A DNA stretch of 29,718 bases from JAYOFM01 sp038117225 (GTDB lineage Bacteria > Pseudomonadota > Alphaproteobacteria > Rhodospirillales > Casp-alpha2), in contig JAYOFM010000037.1 in NCBI GenBank assembly GCA_038117225.1, forward strand, positions 1 through 29,718, in the 5' to 3' direction. The position numbers and the translations under genes were made by a program. Below the pieces are notes generated by a model, which saw only the letters and a list, made by a program, of their open reading frames with translations, was not told where the DNA came from and made no database searches. Below, in pieces: positions 1-8,424 of the stretch. Every line of letters begins with the position of its first letter. Within the stretch, counting starts at the first letter, position 1.

Positions 1-2
1 GT

Positions 3-674
3 GACTCACTCAGCGCCTTCGAGATGATGAACCGGCTGTCCGTCGAGATGTCGACGACTTACATGCCGGGAACCCGTGATCCCCTTGCCGACCCGCACGC
101 CGTCTACGTGCTGATGGAGCTGACCAGCCCGCGCGCCGGCGATGACATGCGGCGCGCCCTAGAAGCAGTTCTGGAAAAGGCGTTCGAGGACGAGTTGCTG
201 GGTGACGCCGCCTTCGCGGAAAGCCAGGGCCAGACCGATGACTTCTGGCGCATCCGTGAATCAATTCCCGAGGCGCAGGGCCATGCCGGCGGGTCGATCA
301 AGAGTGACGTGGCGGTCCCTGTCTCCAGCGTCGCCGATCTGTTGAAACGCCTGGATGTCGCCGTCGCCGCCGTCGTGCCGGGTTGCAGGCCGGTGGCGTT
401 CGGCCACATCGGCGATGGCAACATCCACTACAACGTGTCACAGCCAGCGGCCATGGATCATGATGCCTTCATGGAACGCTGGCATGATCTGACAGACGCC
501 ATCAACGACATAGTGTTCGACTTCGGCGGCAGTTTCTCGGCGGAACACGGCATCGGCCAATTGAAGCGCAAGGAATTGACTCGCTATCGCTCCGCCGTCG
601 AGGTCGACCTCATGCGTACCCTCAAGAAGGCCATAGACCCCAAGGGCATCATGAATCCGGGCAAGGTGCTGTAA
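3..674 (+). CDS. FAD-linked oxidase, C-terminal part (D-2-hydroxyacid dehydrogenase family), 5' truncated
   Basis: The frame is open from the window edge, so this is the last 223 residues of a longer flavoprotein (family members are usually 450-480 residues). The motifs GHIGDGNIHYNV and AEHGIGQLKRKEL and the ending MNPGKVL are characteristic of the C-terminal FAD-oxidase domain of the GlcD / D-lactate / D-2-hydroxyglutarate dehydrogenase group. These enzymes oxidise a D-2-hydroxyacid with FAD and pass electrons to a carrier. The histidines in GHIGDGN and AEHGIG lie where the family binds the catalytic metal and substrate. The FAD-binding PP-loop domain is outside the window, so the substrate cannot be decided; a D-2-hydroxyglutarate or D-lactate enzyme is the best guess. 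The gene converges on the minus-strand NTF2-like gene with 19 bp between them. Confidence 0.9.
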   Translation, partial: DSLSAFEMMNRLSVEMSTTYMPGTRDPLADPHAVYVLMELTSPRAGDDMRRALEAVLEKAFEDELLGDAAFAESQGQTDDFWRIRESIPEAQGHAGGSIKSDVAVPVSSVADLLKRLDVAVAAVVPGCRPVAFGHIGDGNIHYNVSQPAAMDHDAFMERWHDLTDAINDIVFDFGGSFSAEHGIGQLKRKELTRYRSAVEVDLMRTLKKAIDPKGIMNPGKVL

Positions 675-693
675 GAGTCAGCGCCTCCCCGGT

Positions 694-1068
694 TCACTCG
701 TGCGTAACGTATTCGTAGGTTTTCGAAATGACGCGCCAGCGTCCGTCGGTCTTCAGCATGGTCAGAAAGTCGGTGTAAAAGCGAGGCGCTACCGCCAATT
801 CCACCTTCACCATGGCCGTCGTGGGGCCGGAAAAATCGATGGAAACGATCCTGTCGTAGCGTTTGGCGCCAAGGCTGGCCGGCGAAGCCCGACCGCCGAC
901 CAGTTCGAGGTATTCGGCGAGCGGCTTGTCGACAACGACGCCCTCCGTCGATGAATAAAGGTGGGCGCCGGGCAGGAACACGGTTCTGAGTTTATCCAAA
1001 TCGCCTTCGTGAATTCCGTCGAAATAATCCGACAGTGCTTGCGTGACTTCGTTGAACCGAGCGTCCAT
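694..1068 (-). CDS. NTF2-like fold protein (lumazine-binding-like / SnoaL-like)
   Basis: This 124-residue protein has the layout of the NTF2-like superfamily: an N-terminal helix pair (DARFNEVTQALSDYFDGIHEGD), a strand with a conserved small-molecule cup region (LYSSTEGVVVDKPLAEYLELV), and C-terminal strands ending in DGRWRVISKTYEYV. The pattern 'hxxGDLDKLRTVFLPGAHL' followed by 'MVKVELAVAPRFYTDFLTMLKTDG' matches the putative lumazine-binding branch (Lumazine_bd_2-like). Catalytic function cannot be read from sequence; members are often of unknown role. A Shine-Dalgarno GAGAGGA lies 7 nt before the ATG. It follows the ArsC-like gene on the same strand by 16 nt, so the two probably form one transcript. 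Confidence 0.8.
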   Translation of the reverse strand: MDARFNEVTQALSDYFDGIHEGDLDKLRTVFLPGAHLYSSTEGVVVDKPLAEYLELVGGRASPASLGAKRYDRIVSIDFSGPTTAMVKVELAVAPRFYTDFLTMLKTDGRWRVISKTYEYVTHE

Positions 1069-1084
1069 GGAACAGTCCTCTCAA

Positions 1085-1438
1085 TTATTTCACGAGTTGC
1101 GCGAGACGCGCCTGCTCATCGGCCTTGAAGCCGATGATGACCTCGCCACCAACATCAAAGACCGGTCGCTTGATCAGCGCCGGGTGGGCGAGCATCAACG
1201 CCTTGGCACTGGATTCATCAATATCGGCCTTGGCGACATCGTCGAGTGCGCGCCATGTCGTGCCACGGCGGTTGAGCAGGTTTTCCCAGCCAATCGTCGC
1301 GGTCCAGCGGTCAATCGCCGCCGCGTCGAGGCCATCGGCGCGAACATCATGGAACTTGTGATCAATGCCCTCGGCCTTAAGCCATTTCAAGGCGTTGCGG
1401 CAGGTATCGCAGTTCTTTAATCCATGCACGTTCAGCAT
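1085..1438 (-). CDS. ArsC/Spx-family thioredoxin-fold protein (YffB-like)
   Basis: This 117-residue protein begins MLNVHGLKNCDTCRNALKWL, with a CxxC at Cys10/Cys13, and contains 'HDVRADGLD' and 'LLNRRGTTWR', 'LIKRPVF'. That is the arsenate reductase / Spx / YffB family signature (ArsC fold). YffB-type members are usually annotated as putative glutathione-dependent thiol reductases; true arsenate reduction is not implied, and no ars genes are nearby. The frame is open further upstream to 1711, but that extension has no family resemblance and overlaps yaaA on the opposite strand. I therefore place the start at the ATG preceded by CGAGG. It is divergent from yaaA (94-bp shared promoter region) and upstream of the NTF2-like gene. 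Confidence 0.85.
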   Translation of the reverse strand: MLNVHGLKNCDTCRNALKWLKAEGIDHKFHDVRADGLDAAAIDRWTATIGWENLLNRRGTTWRALDDVAKADIDESSAKALMLAHPALIKRPVFDVGGEVIIGFKADEQARLAQLVK

Positions 1439-1463
1439 CACATCCTCGCGGGCCTGACTCCGG

Positions 1464-1491
1464 TTGTCCGAAGCCCATTGCTTCCTATATG
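1464..1491 (+). promoter_or_regulatory. Candidate sigma70 promoter of yaaA
   Basis: TTGTCC (1464-1469) and TATATG (1486-1491) are separated by 16 bp and lie 42 bp upstream of the yaaA start codon, in the divergent region with the ArsC-like gene. The match is moderate, and no OxyR-type site is clear to me. Confidence 0.3.
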
Positions 1492-1532
1492 TATGGGATC
1501 CGACACGAACTGACAACGGAGAGGCACAGGCC

Positions 1533-2321
1533 ATGCTGGCGGTGATTTCCCCGGCCAAGCGGCTGGACTTCGAAAGCGAACCCCGTATCCAGCGGCATAC
1601 ACTGCCGGATTTCCTGGACAAATCCGAAACCATCGTCAAGAAGGCCCGCTCGTTGAGTCGTGGCCGGCTGGCCGGGCTGATGAATCTTTCCGACACGCTC
1701 GCAGACCTCAATTACCGGCGATATCAGGATTTTTCGCCACCGTTCAATCTCGGAAATGCCAAGCAGGCGGCGCTGGCGTTCATGGGCGACACCTATGTAG
1801 GTCTCGACGCCGCGACGCTGGGCGAGGACGATCTCGTCTACGCTCAAGACCACCTGCGCATCATCTCGGGCCTCTACGGCTTGCTGCGCCCGCTTGACCT
1901 GATTCAGGCGTACCGGTTGGAAATGGGCACCAAGTTCCCGGTCGGCCGCAAGGTCGATCTCTATGATTTCTGGAACGGTGCGCTGGCGCCGGCGCTGGAC
2001 ACCGTTACCACTGGTCACGCCGACCCCAGCATCGTCAATCTGGCGTCCAACGAATACATTAAGGCGATTAATACCAAGGTGTTGAAAAGCCCCGTCATCA
2101 ATACCGTGTTCAAAGAAATCAAGGACAACCAAGCCCGCGTCATTGGTATGTTCGCCAAGCAGGCGCGCGGCATGATGGCACGTCATATGATCACCGCCCG
2201 GGTCGACCGACCGGACGGATTGAAGAATTTCACCATGGGCGGTTACGAGTTCCGCGACGATTTGTCGGACGCGGCGACATTCGTCTATACCCGCCAACAG
2301 CCGCCACCGCCCAAGAAGTAA
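1533..2321 (+). CDS. yaaA: Peroxide stress protein YaaA (DUF328/UPF0246)
   Basis: The 262-residue product starts MLAVISPAKRLDFES and contains 'LSDTLADLNYRRYQDF', 'ALLAFMGDTYVGLDA'-like, 'LRIISGLYGLLRPLDLIQAYRLEMG' broken over two conserved segments, and 'VVNLASNEYIKAI'-like sequence, all hallmarks of the YaaA/UPF0246 family. In E. coli YaaA lowers intracellular free iron during peroxide stress and so limits Fenton damage; a DNA-binding helix-hairpin-helix role has also been shown. It is cytosolic and of normal family length. The longer frame from 1464 is rejected because GGAGAGG lies 7 nt before the ATG at 1533 and the family N-terminus starts there. The downstream 148 bp to chrA contain no obvious terminator, so read-through is possible. 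Confidence 0.93.
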   Translation: MLAVISPAKRLDFESEPRIQRHTLPDFLDKSETIVKKARSLSRGRLAGLMNLSDTLADLNYRRYQDFSPPFNLGNAKQAALAFMGDTYVGLDAATLGEDDLVYAQDHLRIISGLYGLLRPLDLIQAYRLEMGTKFPVGRKVDLYDFWNGALAPALDTVTTGHADPSIVNLASNEYIKAINTKVLKSPVINTVFKEIKDNQARVIGMFAKQARGMMARHMITARVDRPDGLKNFTMGGYEFRDDLSDAATFVYTRQQPPPPKK

Positions 2322-2469
2322 TTCTTCGCTTCAATTGACCGAACGGCGGCAACGATGGTAAAGGACTCCCCGTCGGGCTGGTGGCAGTCGCCCGACAAGG
2401 ACAAGGCGCGGCGCCGCCCAAGCACTGCCCTCGACGGAACCTCTTAGACGAGGCCTGAGGAGGGATATC

Positions 2470-3801
2470 ATGGGCAGCGAAGTCACTTCCGAAGCAAATG
2501 CCAAACAAACAAATTCTGTTGGCGATGGCGCGACGACGGCACCGACCTTCGCCGAGGCACTCGGCTATTGGATCAAGCTCGGTTTCATCAGCTTCGGCGG
2601 ACCGGCTGGCCAAATCGCCATCATGCAGACCGATTGCGTCGATCGCCGGCGCTGGATCGACCAGGGCGCGTTCCTGCGCGGTCTCAATTACTGCATGCTG
2701 CTGCCAGGACCGGAAGCGCAGCAATTGGCCGCCTATATCGGCTGGCGCCTGCACGGGGTGAAGGGGGCAGTCGCCGCTGGCCTCGCCTTCATTCTTCCGG
2801 GCCTGGCATTGATGATCGGCCTCGCGTGGCTGGCCGCGGCGCACGGAGATCATACCATCGTCCGCGCCGTCTTTGCTGGTATCAAGCCGGTGGTCGTCGC
2901 CATCGTCGTGCACGCGGTCTGGCGCATCGGCCGCAAGGCCTGTGACACGGTAGCCGCCGTCTCGCTGGCGGTTCTCGCCTTCGTCGCCATCCGCTTTATC
3001 CACATCCCGTTCCCGTTGCTCGTCCTCGGCGCCGGCGCGTTGGGCGCGTTGCTACCGCAGATTTCCTGGCACAAGGGCGGCGATGGGCACGGCGCGAGCC
3101 CGGAGTCCGTGCCGCTGCATACGACATCCACCGGCGGTATCGCCCGCGTGGTCATGCTGACGGCGCTTTTCGCCGTGTTGTGGTTAGTGCCGACCATCGC
3201 GGTGGTGGAACTGTTGGGCGAGGAGCCCTTCGCCGACGTGGCACGGCTGTTCACCACCGCCGCCTTCGTAACCTTCGGCGGCGCCTATGCGGTGCTGCCC
3301 TACATCGCCGATGCCGGCGTTAACACCTACGGCTGGCTTTCGACCGGCGACATGATCAACGGCCTGGCGTTGGCGGAAACAACGCCGGGACCGCTGATCC
3401 TGGTCACCACCTATGTCGGCTTCTTCGCGGGTTGGAAGGGCCCTGACGGCATCAACGGCGGCTATGGCGGCGTCATGGCGGCGTTGTTGACGACCTACGT
3501 TACGTTCCTGCCGTCCTTCCTGTTCATCATTGCCGGCGCGCCCTACGTTGAGCGCCTGCAAAGCATCGACTGGGCGCGGCGCGGACTGCAGGCGGTAACG
3601 GCCGCGGTCGTCGGGGTCATTCTCAACCTGGCGTTCTTTCTCGGCAGCGGCGTATTCGTGCCACAGGCCGGAATTGACGTCGTCAACATCGCGGTCGCCG
3701 TGATCAGCCTCGCACTGTTATTAGGGACCCGCATCCAGCTACCGGCACTGGTTGGTCTTGGCGCGCTCTGGGGTGTCCTTCACGCCCTTGTCCTCACCTG
3801 A
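2470..3801 (+). CDS. chrA: Chromate transporter, two-domain (CHR family)
   Basis: This 443-residue polytopic membrane protein consists of two homologous Chromate_transp domains. The first (about residues 28-215) carries FGGPAGQIAIM and LLPGPEAQQLAAYIGW. The second (about 240-435) carries FVTFGGAYAVLPYIA and ALAETTPGPLILVTTYVGFF. The 'FGG' and 'PGP' motifs are the conserved core of the CHR superfamily, whose characterised members export chromate using the proton motive force. The ~26-residue polar N-terminus precedes the first helix. A strong Shine-Dalgarno, GAGGAGGG, lies 5 nt before the ATG. The rhodanese gene 43 bp downstream is a common partner of chrA in proteobacteria, which supports the chromate assignment. 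A 7-bp inverted repeat (2372-2378 / 2390-2396) sits in the leader; its role is unclear. Confidence 0.92.
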   Translation: MGSEVTSEANAKQTNSVGDGATTAPTFAEALGYWIKLGFISFGGPAGQIAIMQTDCVDRRRWIDQGAFLRGLNYCMLLPGPEAQQLAAYIGWRLHGVKGAVAAGLAFILPGLALMIGLAWLAAAHGDHTIVRAVFAGIKPVVVAIVVHAVWRIGRKACDTVAAVSLAVLAFVAIRFIHIPFPLLVLGAGALGALLPQISWHKGGDGHGASPESVPLHTTSTGGIARVVMLTALFAVLWLVPTIAVVELLGEEPFADVARLFTTAAFVTFGGAYAVLPYIADAGVNTYGWLSTGDMINGLALAETTPGPLILVTTYVGFFAGWKGPDGINGGYGGVMAALLTTYVTFLPSFLFIIAGAPYVERLQSIDWARRGLQAVTAAVVGVILNLAFFLGSGVFVPQAGIDVVNIAVAVISLALLLGTRIQLPALVGLGALWGVLHALVLT

Positions 3802-3844
3802 CCTTTCTTCCTTCTGTTCACCTGTTTTTATTCGCGAGGCGACG

Positions 3845-4177
3845 ATGCCCCAATCCGTGACTATTGAAGAACTTGAAACCCTGATCCGCTTCCGCGCCGA
3901 CGTGCAAATTCTCGACGTCCGCAAACGCCCCGCCTATGACGACGATAGTGACATTATCGCCGGCGCCATATGGCACGACCCGTTCCAGATCGAGACCTGA
4001 AGTGACAGCCTTGATCGCCAGCGTCCGGTCATCTGTTATTGCGTCCACGGTCACATAGTCAGCCAAGGCACGGCGTCGAGTCTCGCCGATGCCGGCTTCG
4101 AAGCTTATTACCTGCGCGGCGGCATGCACGCTTGGAAGGATGCCGCCGCGGCACTGGCGTCAAAGCCCGTGGAATAG
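3845..4177 (+). pseudogene. Rhodanese-like gene interrupted by an in-frame TGA
   Basis: One frame encodes a complete single-domain rhodanese of 110 codons, except that codon 52 (3998-4000) is TGA. The first part has ILDVRKRPAYDDD and IAGAIWHDPFQIET; the part after the stop has RPVICYCVHGHIVSQG, LADAGFEAYYLRGGMHAWK and ends at TAG. The active-site loop CVHGHI has its catalytic Cys at codon 66, beyond the stop, so the truncated 51-residue product would be inactive. Related proteins normally have Trp at the stop position (pattern 'DPxxIExW'), so a TGG to TGA change is the simplest explanation. No start codon suited to in-frame reinitiation is visible after the stop. The gene follows chrA, where such rhodaneses are often found. 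A sequencing error cannot be excluded. Confidence 0.85.
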
Positions 4178-4263
4178 GCCGCGTCGCACCGTTCCCGGCC
4201 TTTCAAACCCGGGCGTCGGCGGCTATGTTCGGCGCGGGAATTCGTACCGTCCAGGACCTGCCG

Positions 4264-6066
4264 ATGACTGTCTATGCCGCACCCATCGAAGAGATGCGTT
4301 TCGTGCTGCACACGCTCGCCGGCCTCGACGACATCGCCGCCCTGCCCGGCTATGAGGACATCAGCCCAGATCTGGTGGACGCCATCCTCGAGGAAGCCGG
4401 CAAATTGGGCGCCGAGGTGCTTGCACCGATCAACCGCGGCGGCGATATCGAAGGCTGCGTGCTGGAAAACGGCGTCGTCCGCACCCCCACCGGCTTCAAG
4501 GACGCTTACCGGCAGTTTATCGATGGCGGCTGGAACAGCATGCCGTTCGAGCCCGAATATGGCGGCCAGGGATTGCCGTGGCTGGTGGCGACGGCGGTGT
4601 CGGAAATCTGGCACAGTTCCAACATGGCCTTCGGGCTATGCCCGATGCTGACCGGCGGTGCCGTCGAACTGTTGTCGACCCACGGGTCCGAAGCATTGAA
4701 GTCGATCTATTTGGAAAAGATGGTGTCGGGTGAATGGTCGGGTACCATGAATTTAACCGAGCCGCAGGCTGGGTCCGACCTGGCGCGGGTACGCACGAAG
4801 GCGGTGCCGGACGGCAACGCCTACCGGGTGTCGGGGCAGAAAATCTATATCACCTACGGCGAGCAGGATCTGACTGAAAATATTGTCCATATGGTGCTCG
4901 CCCGAACGCCCGACGCGCCGGAAGGCATCAAGGGAATATCGTTGTTCGTGGTGCCAAAATTCTTGCCCGATGCCGACGGCCGCCCTGGTAAGCGTAATGA
5001 TCTCCGCTGCGTTTCCATTGAACACAAACTCGGCATCAACGGCAGCCCCACGGCGGTCATGGCCTACGGCGATGACGACGGCGCCATCGGATATTTGGTC
5101 GGCGAGGAAAACCGGGGCATCGAGTACATGTTCACGATGATGAACAACGCCCGCCTCGCCGTCGGCCTGGAAGGAATCGGCATCGCCGAACGCGCCTATC
5201 AACAGGCGCGAGCCTTCGCCGCCGAGCGGGTCCAAGGACGCGAGGTGGGCTCCTCCGATAAATCGCCCGTCACCATCATGCGCCATCCGGACGTACGGCG
5301 CATGCTGTTGACCATGAAAGCCAAGACCGAAGCGGCGCGCGCCATCGCGTACTTCACGGCGGCGGAATTGGATCGCTCGAGGCACCTGGTCGATGAGGGC
5401 GAACGCGCCAAGGCACAGGCGCTGGTCGATCTGTTAACGCCGGTTGTCAAGGCCTGGAGCACCGACATCGGTGTCGAAGTCGCCGACCTGAACGTGCAGA
5501 TTCACGGCGGTATGGGCTTCGTCGAGGAAACCGGCGCCGCCCAGCACCTGCGCGATGCCCGCATCGCGCCGATTTACGAGGGCACCAACGGAATCCAGGC
5601 CCTCGATCTGGTGGGGCGCAAGGTCGGCCGTGAAGGCGGCGTCACCGTTACGGATTTGATCACACGTATGCGGGATTTCATTGCGGCCGCCGACGGAGGA
5701 ACAGGCGATGACGATGCCGCGCGAACCGTCGTGACGCTTTCACCGGCCATCGACGCGCTTGAAGACGCCACGGCGTGGATCACCGCCACCTTTGCCGACG
5801 ACCCGGCCGGCGTCGCGGCGGGATCGGTCATCTATCTCGATCTATTGGGAACCGTGGTCGGCGGCTGGCTGACAGCCCGCGGCGCCATGGCCGCCACGGC
5901 CATGCGAGACCGCGGCGGCGATAATGTGAATTTTATTGACAGCAAACTGTTAACGGCCCGGTTCTATGCGGATCAGGTGCTTTCACGATGCCCCGCCCTC
6001 GCGGAAGGCGTCAAAACGGCGGCCGAAACCGTATTACGCGCCGATGTCCGTCATTTTCTCCCCTGA
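4264..6066 (+). CDS. Acyl-CoA dehydrogenase, DmdC-like (3-methylmercaptopropionyl-CoA dehydrogenase family)
   Basis: This is a 600-residue acyl-CoA dehydrogenase. It begins MTVYAAPIEEMRFVLHTL, the N-terminal extension typical of the DmdC group. The FAD/substrate region has TEPQAGSDLARVRTKA and YRVSGQKIYITYGEQD, then IEHKLGINGSPTAVM. The helical domain has IHGGMGFVEETGAAQHLRDARI followed by IYEGTNGIQA, where the Glu at residue 439 is at the position of the catalytic base. The last ~120 residues form the C-terminal extension domain found in ~600-residue members. DmdC converts methylmercaptopropionyl-CoA to the enoyl-CoA in DMSP breakdown, but no dmdA, dmdB or dmdD is nearby, so a general acyl-CoA dehydrogenase is equally possible. 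The open frame extends back to 4039, but that overlaps the rhodanese and is not family-like. Confidence 0.88.
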   Translation: MTVYAAPIEEMRFVLHTLAGLDDIAALPGYEDISPDLVDAILEEAGKLGAEVLAPINRGGDIEGCVLENGVVRTPTGFKDAYRQFIDGGWNSMPFEPEYGGQGLPWLVATAVSEIWHSSNMAFGLCPMLTGGAVELLSTHGSEALKSIYLEKMVSGEWSGTMNLTEPQAGSDLARVRTKAVPDGNAYRVSGQKIYITYGEQDLTENIVHMVLARTPDAPEGIKGISLFVVPKFLPDADGRPGKRNDLRCVSIEHKLGINGSPTAVMAYGDDDGAIGYLVGEENRGIEYMFTMMNNARLAVGLEGIGIAERAYQQARAFAAERVQGREVGSSDKSPVTIMRHPDVRRMLLTMKAKTEAARAIAYFTAAELDRSRHLVDEGERAKAQALVDLLTPVVKAWSTDIGVEVADLNVQIHGGMGFVEETGAAQHLRDARIAPIYEGTNGIQALDLVGRKVGREGGVTVTDLITRMRDFIAAADGGTGDDDAARTVVTLSPAIDALEDATAWITATFADDPAGVAAGSVIYLDLLGTVVGGWLTARGAMAATAMRDRGGDNVNFIDSKLLTARFYADQVLSRCPALAEGVKTAAETVLRADVRHFLP

Positions 6067-6118
6067 TCCGGCCGCCACGTGCATCTGTTTCATGGTTAAC
6101 GCCGGACAGCGCGACTCG

Positions 6119-6146
6119 TTGGATTCCCTTGATTTTTCTCGATAAT
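6119..6146 (+). promoter_or_regulatory. Candidate sigma70 promoter of the lptF operon
   Basis: TTGGAT (6119-6124), a 16-bp spacer and GATAAT (6141-6146) lie in the 121-bp gap between the dehydrogenase and lptF, 41 bp before the lptF ATG. The -10 is a 5/6 match and the -35 a 3/6 match. Confidence 0.35.
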
Positions 6147-6187
6147 TCTCACACCCTGAAGATGGCTAAAACGGGTATGCGCAGGAT

Positions 6188-7300
6188 ATGAGCGGCTTTA
6201 CGCGATACATCCTGCGGCAGCTATTTGTGGGAATGATTCTGGTCTCGGCCGGACTGACCTGCATCATCTGGCTGTCGCAATCACTTCGATTCGTGGAGAT
6301 GATCGTCAATCGCGGTCTGACCGCGGGCACGTTCCTCTATCTGACCATGCTGCTGCTGCCCAACTTTCTCTCGATCATTCTGCCGATTGCATTGTTCACG
6401 ATCATTGTCTTCATTTATGCCAAGATGATTGCCGATCGGGAGCTGGTGGTCATGCGCGCCGCCGGGCTCAGTCAATTCGCCATCGCCAAGCCAGCGTTAC
6501 TGATGGCACTTATGGTGATGTGCCTGTCTTATTCGCTGAATTTGTACCTGCTGCCGGAATCCTATCGCATGTTCCGCGAGTTGCAGTGGGACATTCGCTA
6601 TAACTATTCCCACGTGCTACTCAAGGAAGGCGCGTTCAATCAGATTTCCCAGGGAATAACAGTTTACGTGCGCGAACGCAGTTCCGACGGCCAGTTGCAC
6701 GGCATTCTGGTGCATGACCAGCGAACGCCCGAAAAGCCTTTCACCCTGATGGCGGAACGGGGCGCCATGGTCGATACCAAGGAAGGCGCCCGCGTGGTCA
6801 TGTATACGGGCAACCGCCAGGAAATCGATACCACCAACAACAAGCTATCGATCCTTTACTTCGACCGCTATGTGTTTGATCTGGCGGGCGGCGTCGGTGG
6901 CGAACCGGTGCGTTTTCGCGAGCCTCGCGAACGCTCCATGAAGGAGCTATGGCACCTGGAATCCGCGTCCGGCATCAGCCCGCAAGACGTCGGCAAGTAC
7001 GTGGTCGAATTACATAAACGGCTGGCCTCCCCCTGGGTCACGCTCGGTTTCGCGTTGGTCGGACTTGCCTGTCTGATATCCGGTAGTTTTAGCCGCCGCG
7101 CGCAGACCCGTCAGATCGTTCTCGCCGTCGGCATCATGGTGGCGCTACAGGGGTCGGCGCTCGGCATCGAGAACCTGGCCGCCAAGCGCACTGAATTAGT
7201 GCCCCTCATCTATCTCCACGCGGGTCTGCCCATCGCCTTCGGCCTGCTGTTCACGCTTCGACAGTTCCGCTTCAAGCGGCGCGTCGCGGCGACGGCCTGA
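6188..7300 (+). CDS. lptF: LPS export ABC transporter permease LptF
   Basis: This 370-residue inner-membrane protein belongs to the YjgP/YjgQ family. Three hydrophobic helices fill roughly residues 10-120, then a periplasmic beta-jellyroll-like region (about 135-270, with FNQISQGITVYVRER), then three C-terminal helices starting after 'ELHKRLASPWVTLGF'. RELVVMRAAGLS after the second helix is the conserved cytoplasmic coupling segment that contacts LptB. LptF and LptG form the permease of LptB2FG, which extracts LPS from the inner membrane and feeds it to LptC-A-D. It is followed 15 bp later by lptG. It is called LptF because it comes first in the pair and its jellyroll resembles that subunit; the two are paralogous. 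The AGGA just before the ATG is unusually close for a Shine-Dalgarno. Confidence 0.92.
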   Translation: MSGFTRYILRQLFVGMILVSAGLTCIIWLSQSLRFVEMIVNRGLTAGTFLYLTMLLLPNFLSIILPIALFTIIVFIYAKMIADRELVVMRAAGLSQFAIAKPALLMALMVMCLSYSLNLYLLPESYRMFRELQWDIRYNYSHVLLKEGAFNQISQGITVYVRERSSDGQLHGILVHDQRTPEKPFTLMAERGAMVDTKEGARVVMYTGNRQEIDTTNNKLSILYFDRYVFDLAGGVGGEPVRFREPRERSMKELWHLESASGISPQDVGKYVVELHKRLASPWVTLGFALVGLACLISGSFSRRAQTRQIVLAVGIMVALQGSALGIENLAAKRTELVPLIYLHAGLPIAFGLLFTLRQFRFKRRVAATA

Positions 7301-7315
7301 CGCGGGGCGCCGGAC

Positions 7316-8419
7316 ATGGTCCGTCTATCACCAACACTGTCGCTCTATATCGGGCGGCATTTCCTATTCAGCTTTGCCTCGTTGTTCGTCATGTTCATGC
7401 TGCTGATCCTGCTGTTCGATACCATCGAACTGATGCGCCGCGCCGCCTCGCGTCCGGACGTGGGCCTGGCCATGGTCATCGAAATGGCGCTATTGAAACT
7501 TCCGCACATGGGACAGAAGACGTTTCCGTTCGCCGTGCTGTTCGGCGGCATGGTGGCGTTCTGGCGGCTTACGCGAACCAACGAACTGGTGATCACCCGC
7601 GCCGCCGGCGTCTCGGCCTGGCAATTCATGCTGCCGGCGATCATTCTCGCCAGCCTTCTCGGCATGTTTCAGATATCCGTTATGAACCCGCTGGCGTCGA
7701 CCATGCTGTCACGCTACGAGCGCCTGGAAGTTCAGCGGCTCAAGGGGCAATCCAGCTTCCTCGATCTCTCACGCGGCGGCTTGTGGCTGCGTCAGGCAGG
7801 CGCGGAGGGGCAATCCGTCGTACACGCCAAGCGCGCCCTGCAACAGGGTAATCAAGTGGAACTCGATGGCGTCATCGTCTTTGTCTACGCCGGCAAGGAC
7901 CATTTCCAAAAACGCATCGACGCCAGCTACGCGCGGCTCGAGGATGGCTTCTGGTTCATGCGCGATGCCTGGGTGCAGACACCCGAGGAGACGGCAAAGT
8001 TCGAGAAGGAATTCTGGCTCGAAACGGATTTGACCTTGAACAAAATCCAAGACAGCTTTGCGCCACCCGAAACCATGTCGTTCTGGGATTTGCCGCAATT
8101 CATCTCGGCACTCGAGGAAGCCGGCTTCTCCGCTCTCCGCCATCGATTGCACCTGCATACCCTGTTGGCGGCACCGTTGTTGATGATGGCCATGGTCTTA
8201 ATCGCCGCTACGTTCACGCTGCGGCAATCACGGCGCGGTGGCACAACGTTCATCATCGCCGCCGGCGTGCTGACAGGGTTCCTGCTATATTTCTTTTCCG
8301 ACGTGGTCTACGCGCTGGGGCTGTCGGACAGCATCCCGGTGACCCTTGCCGCGTGGACCCCCTCTGGTGTTGCCATGTTGATGGGTCTCGCCATGTTGCT
8401 GCATCTGGAAGACGGGTGA
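7316..8419 (+). CDS. lptG: LPS export ABC transporter permease LptG
   Basis: The 367-residue product is a second YjgP/YjgQ-family permease with the same plan as LptF: helices near residues 12-32, 55-80 and 97-118, a periplasmic jellyroll domain in the middle, and C-terminal helices from about 270. The motif NELVITRAAGVSAWQF is the coupling helix region, and 'LSLYIGRHFLFSF' is the typical amphipathic first segment. With LptF and the ATPase LptB (not in this window) it drives LPS extraction. It lies 15 bp after lptF and 5 bp before lptD, so the three subunits of LPS export are co-transcribed. Confidence 0.93.
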   Translation: MVRLSPTLSLYIGRHFLFSFASLFVMFMLLILLFDTIELMRRAASRPDVGLAMVIEMALLKLPHMGQKTFPFAVLFGGMVAFWRLTRTNELVITRAAGVSAWQFMLPAIILASLLGMFQISVMNPLASTMLSRYERLEVQRLKGQSSFLDLSRGGLWLRQAGAEGQSVVHAKRALQQGNQVELDGVIVFVYAGKDHFQKRIDASYARLEDGFWFMRDAWVQTPEETAKFEKEFWLETDLTLNKIQDSFAPPETMSFWDLPQFISALEEAGFSALRHRLHLHTLLAAPLLMMAMVLIAATFTLRQSRRGGTTFIIAAGVLTGFLLYFFSDVVYALGLSDSIPVTLAAWTPSGVAMLMGLAMLLHLEDG

Positions 8420-8424
8420 CGGCC

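Noticed and set aside
2372..2396. GTCGGGC / GCCCGAC inverted repeat in the chrA leader as a terminator or riboswitch
   Set aside because: It is a short GC stem with an 11-nt loop and no T-run, and no known metal-sensing motif is recognisable.
3998..4000. UGA recoding (selenocysteine or UGA=Trp genetic code) in the rhodanese gene
   Set aside because: TGA is used as a normal terminator by many genes here (lptF, lptG, lptD, surA, rpsF, rplI), so the code is standard. The position is not the catalytic Cys, and I see no recognisable SECIS hairpin after it.
4039..4263. 75-codon N-terminal extension of the acyl-CoA dehydrogenase
   Set aside because: It overlaps the rhodanese in another frame and lacks similarity to the family; the family start MTVYAAP is at 4264.
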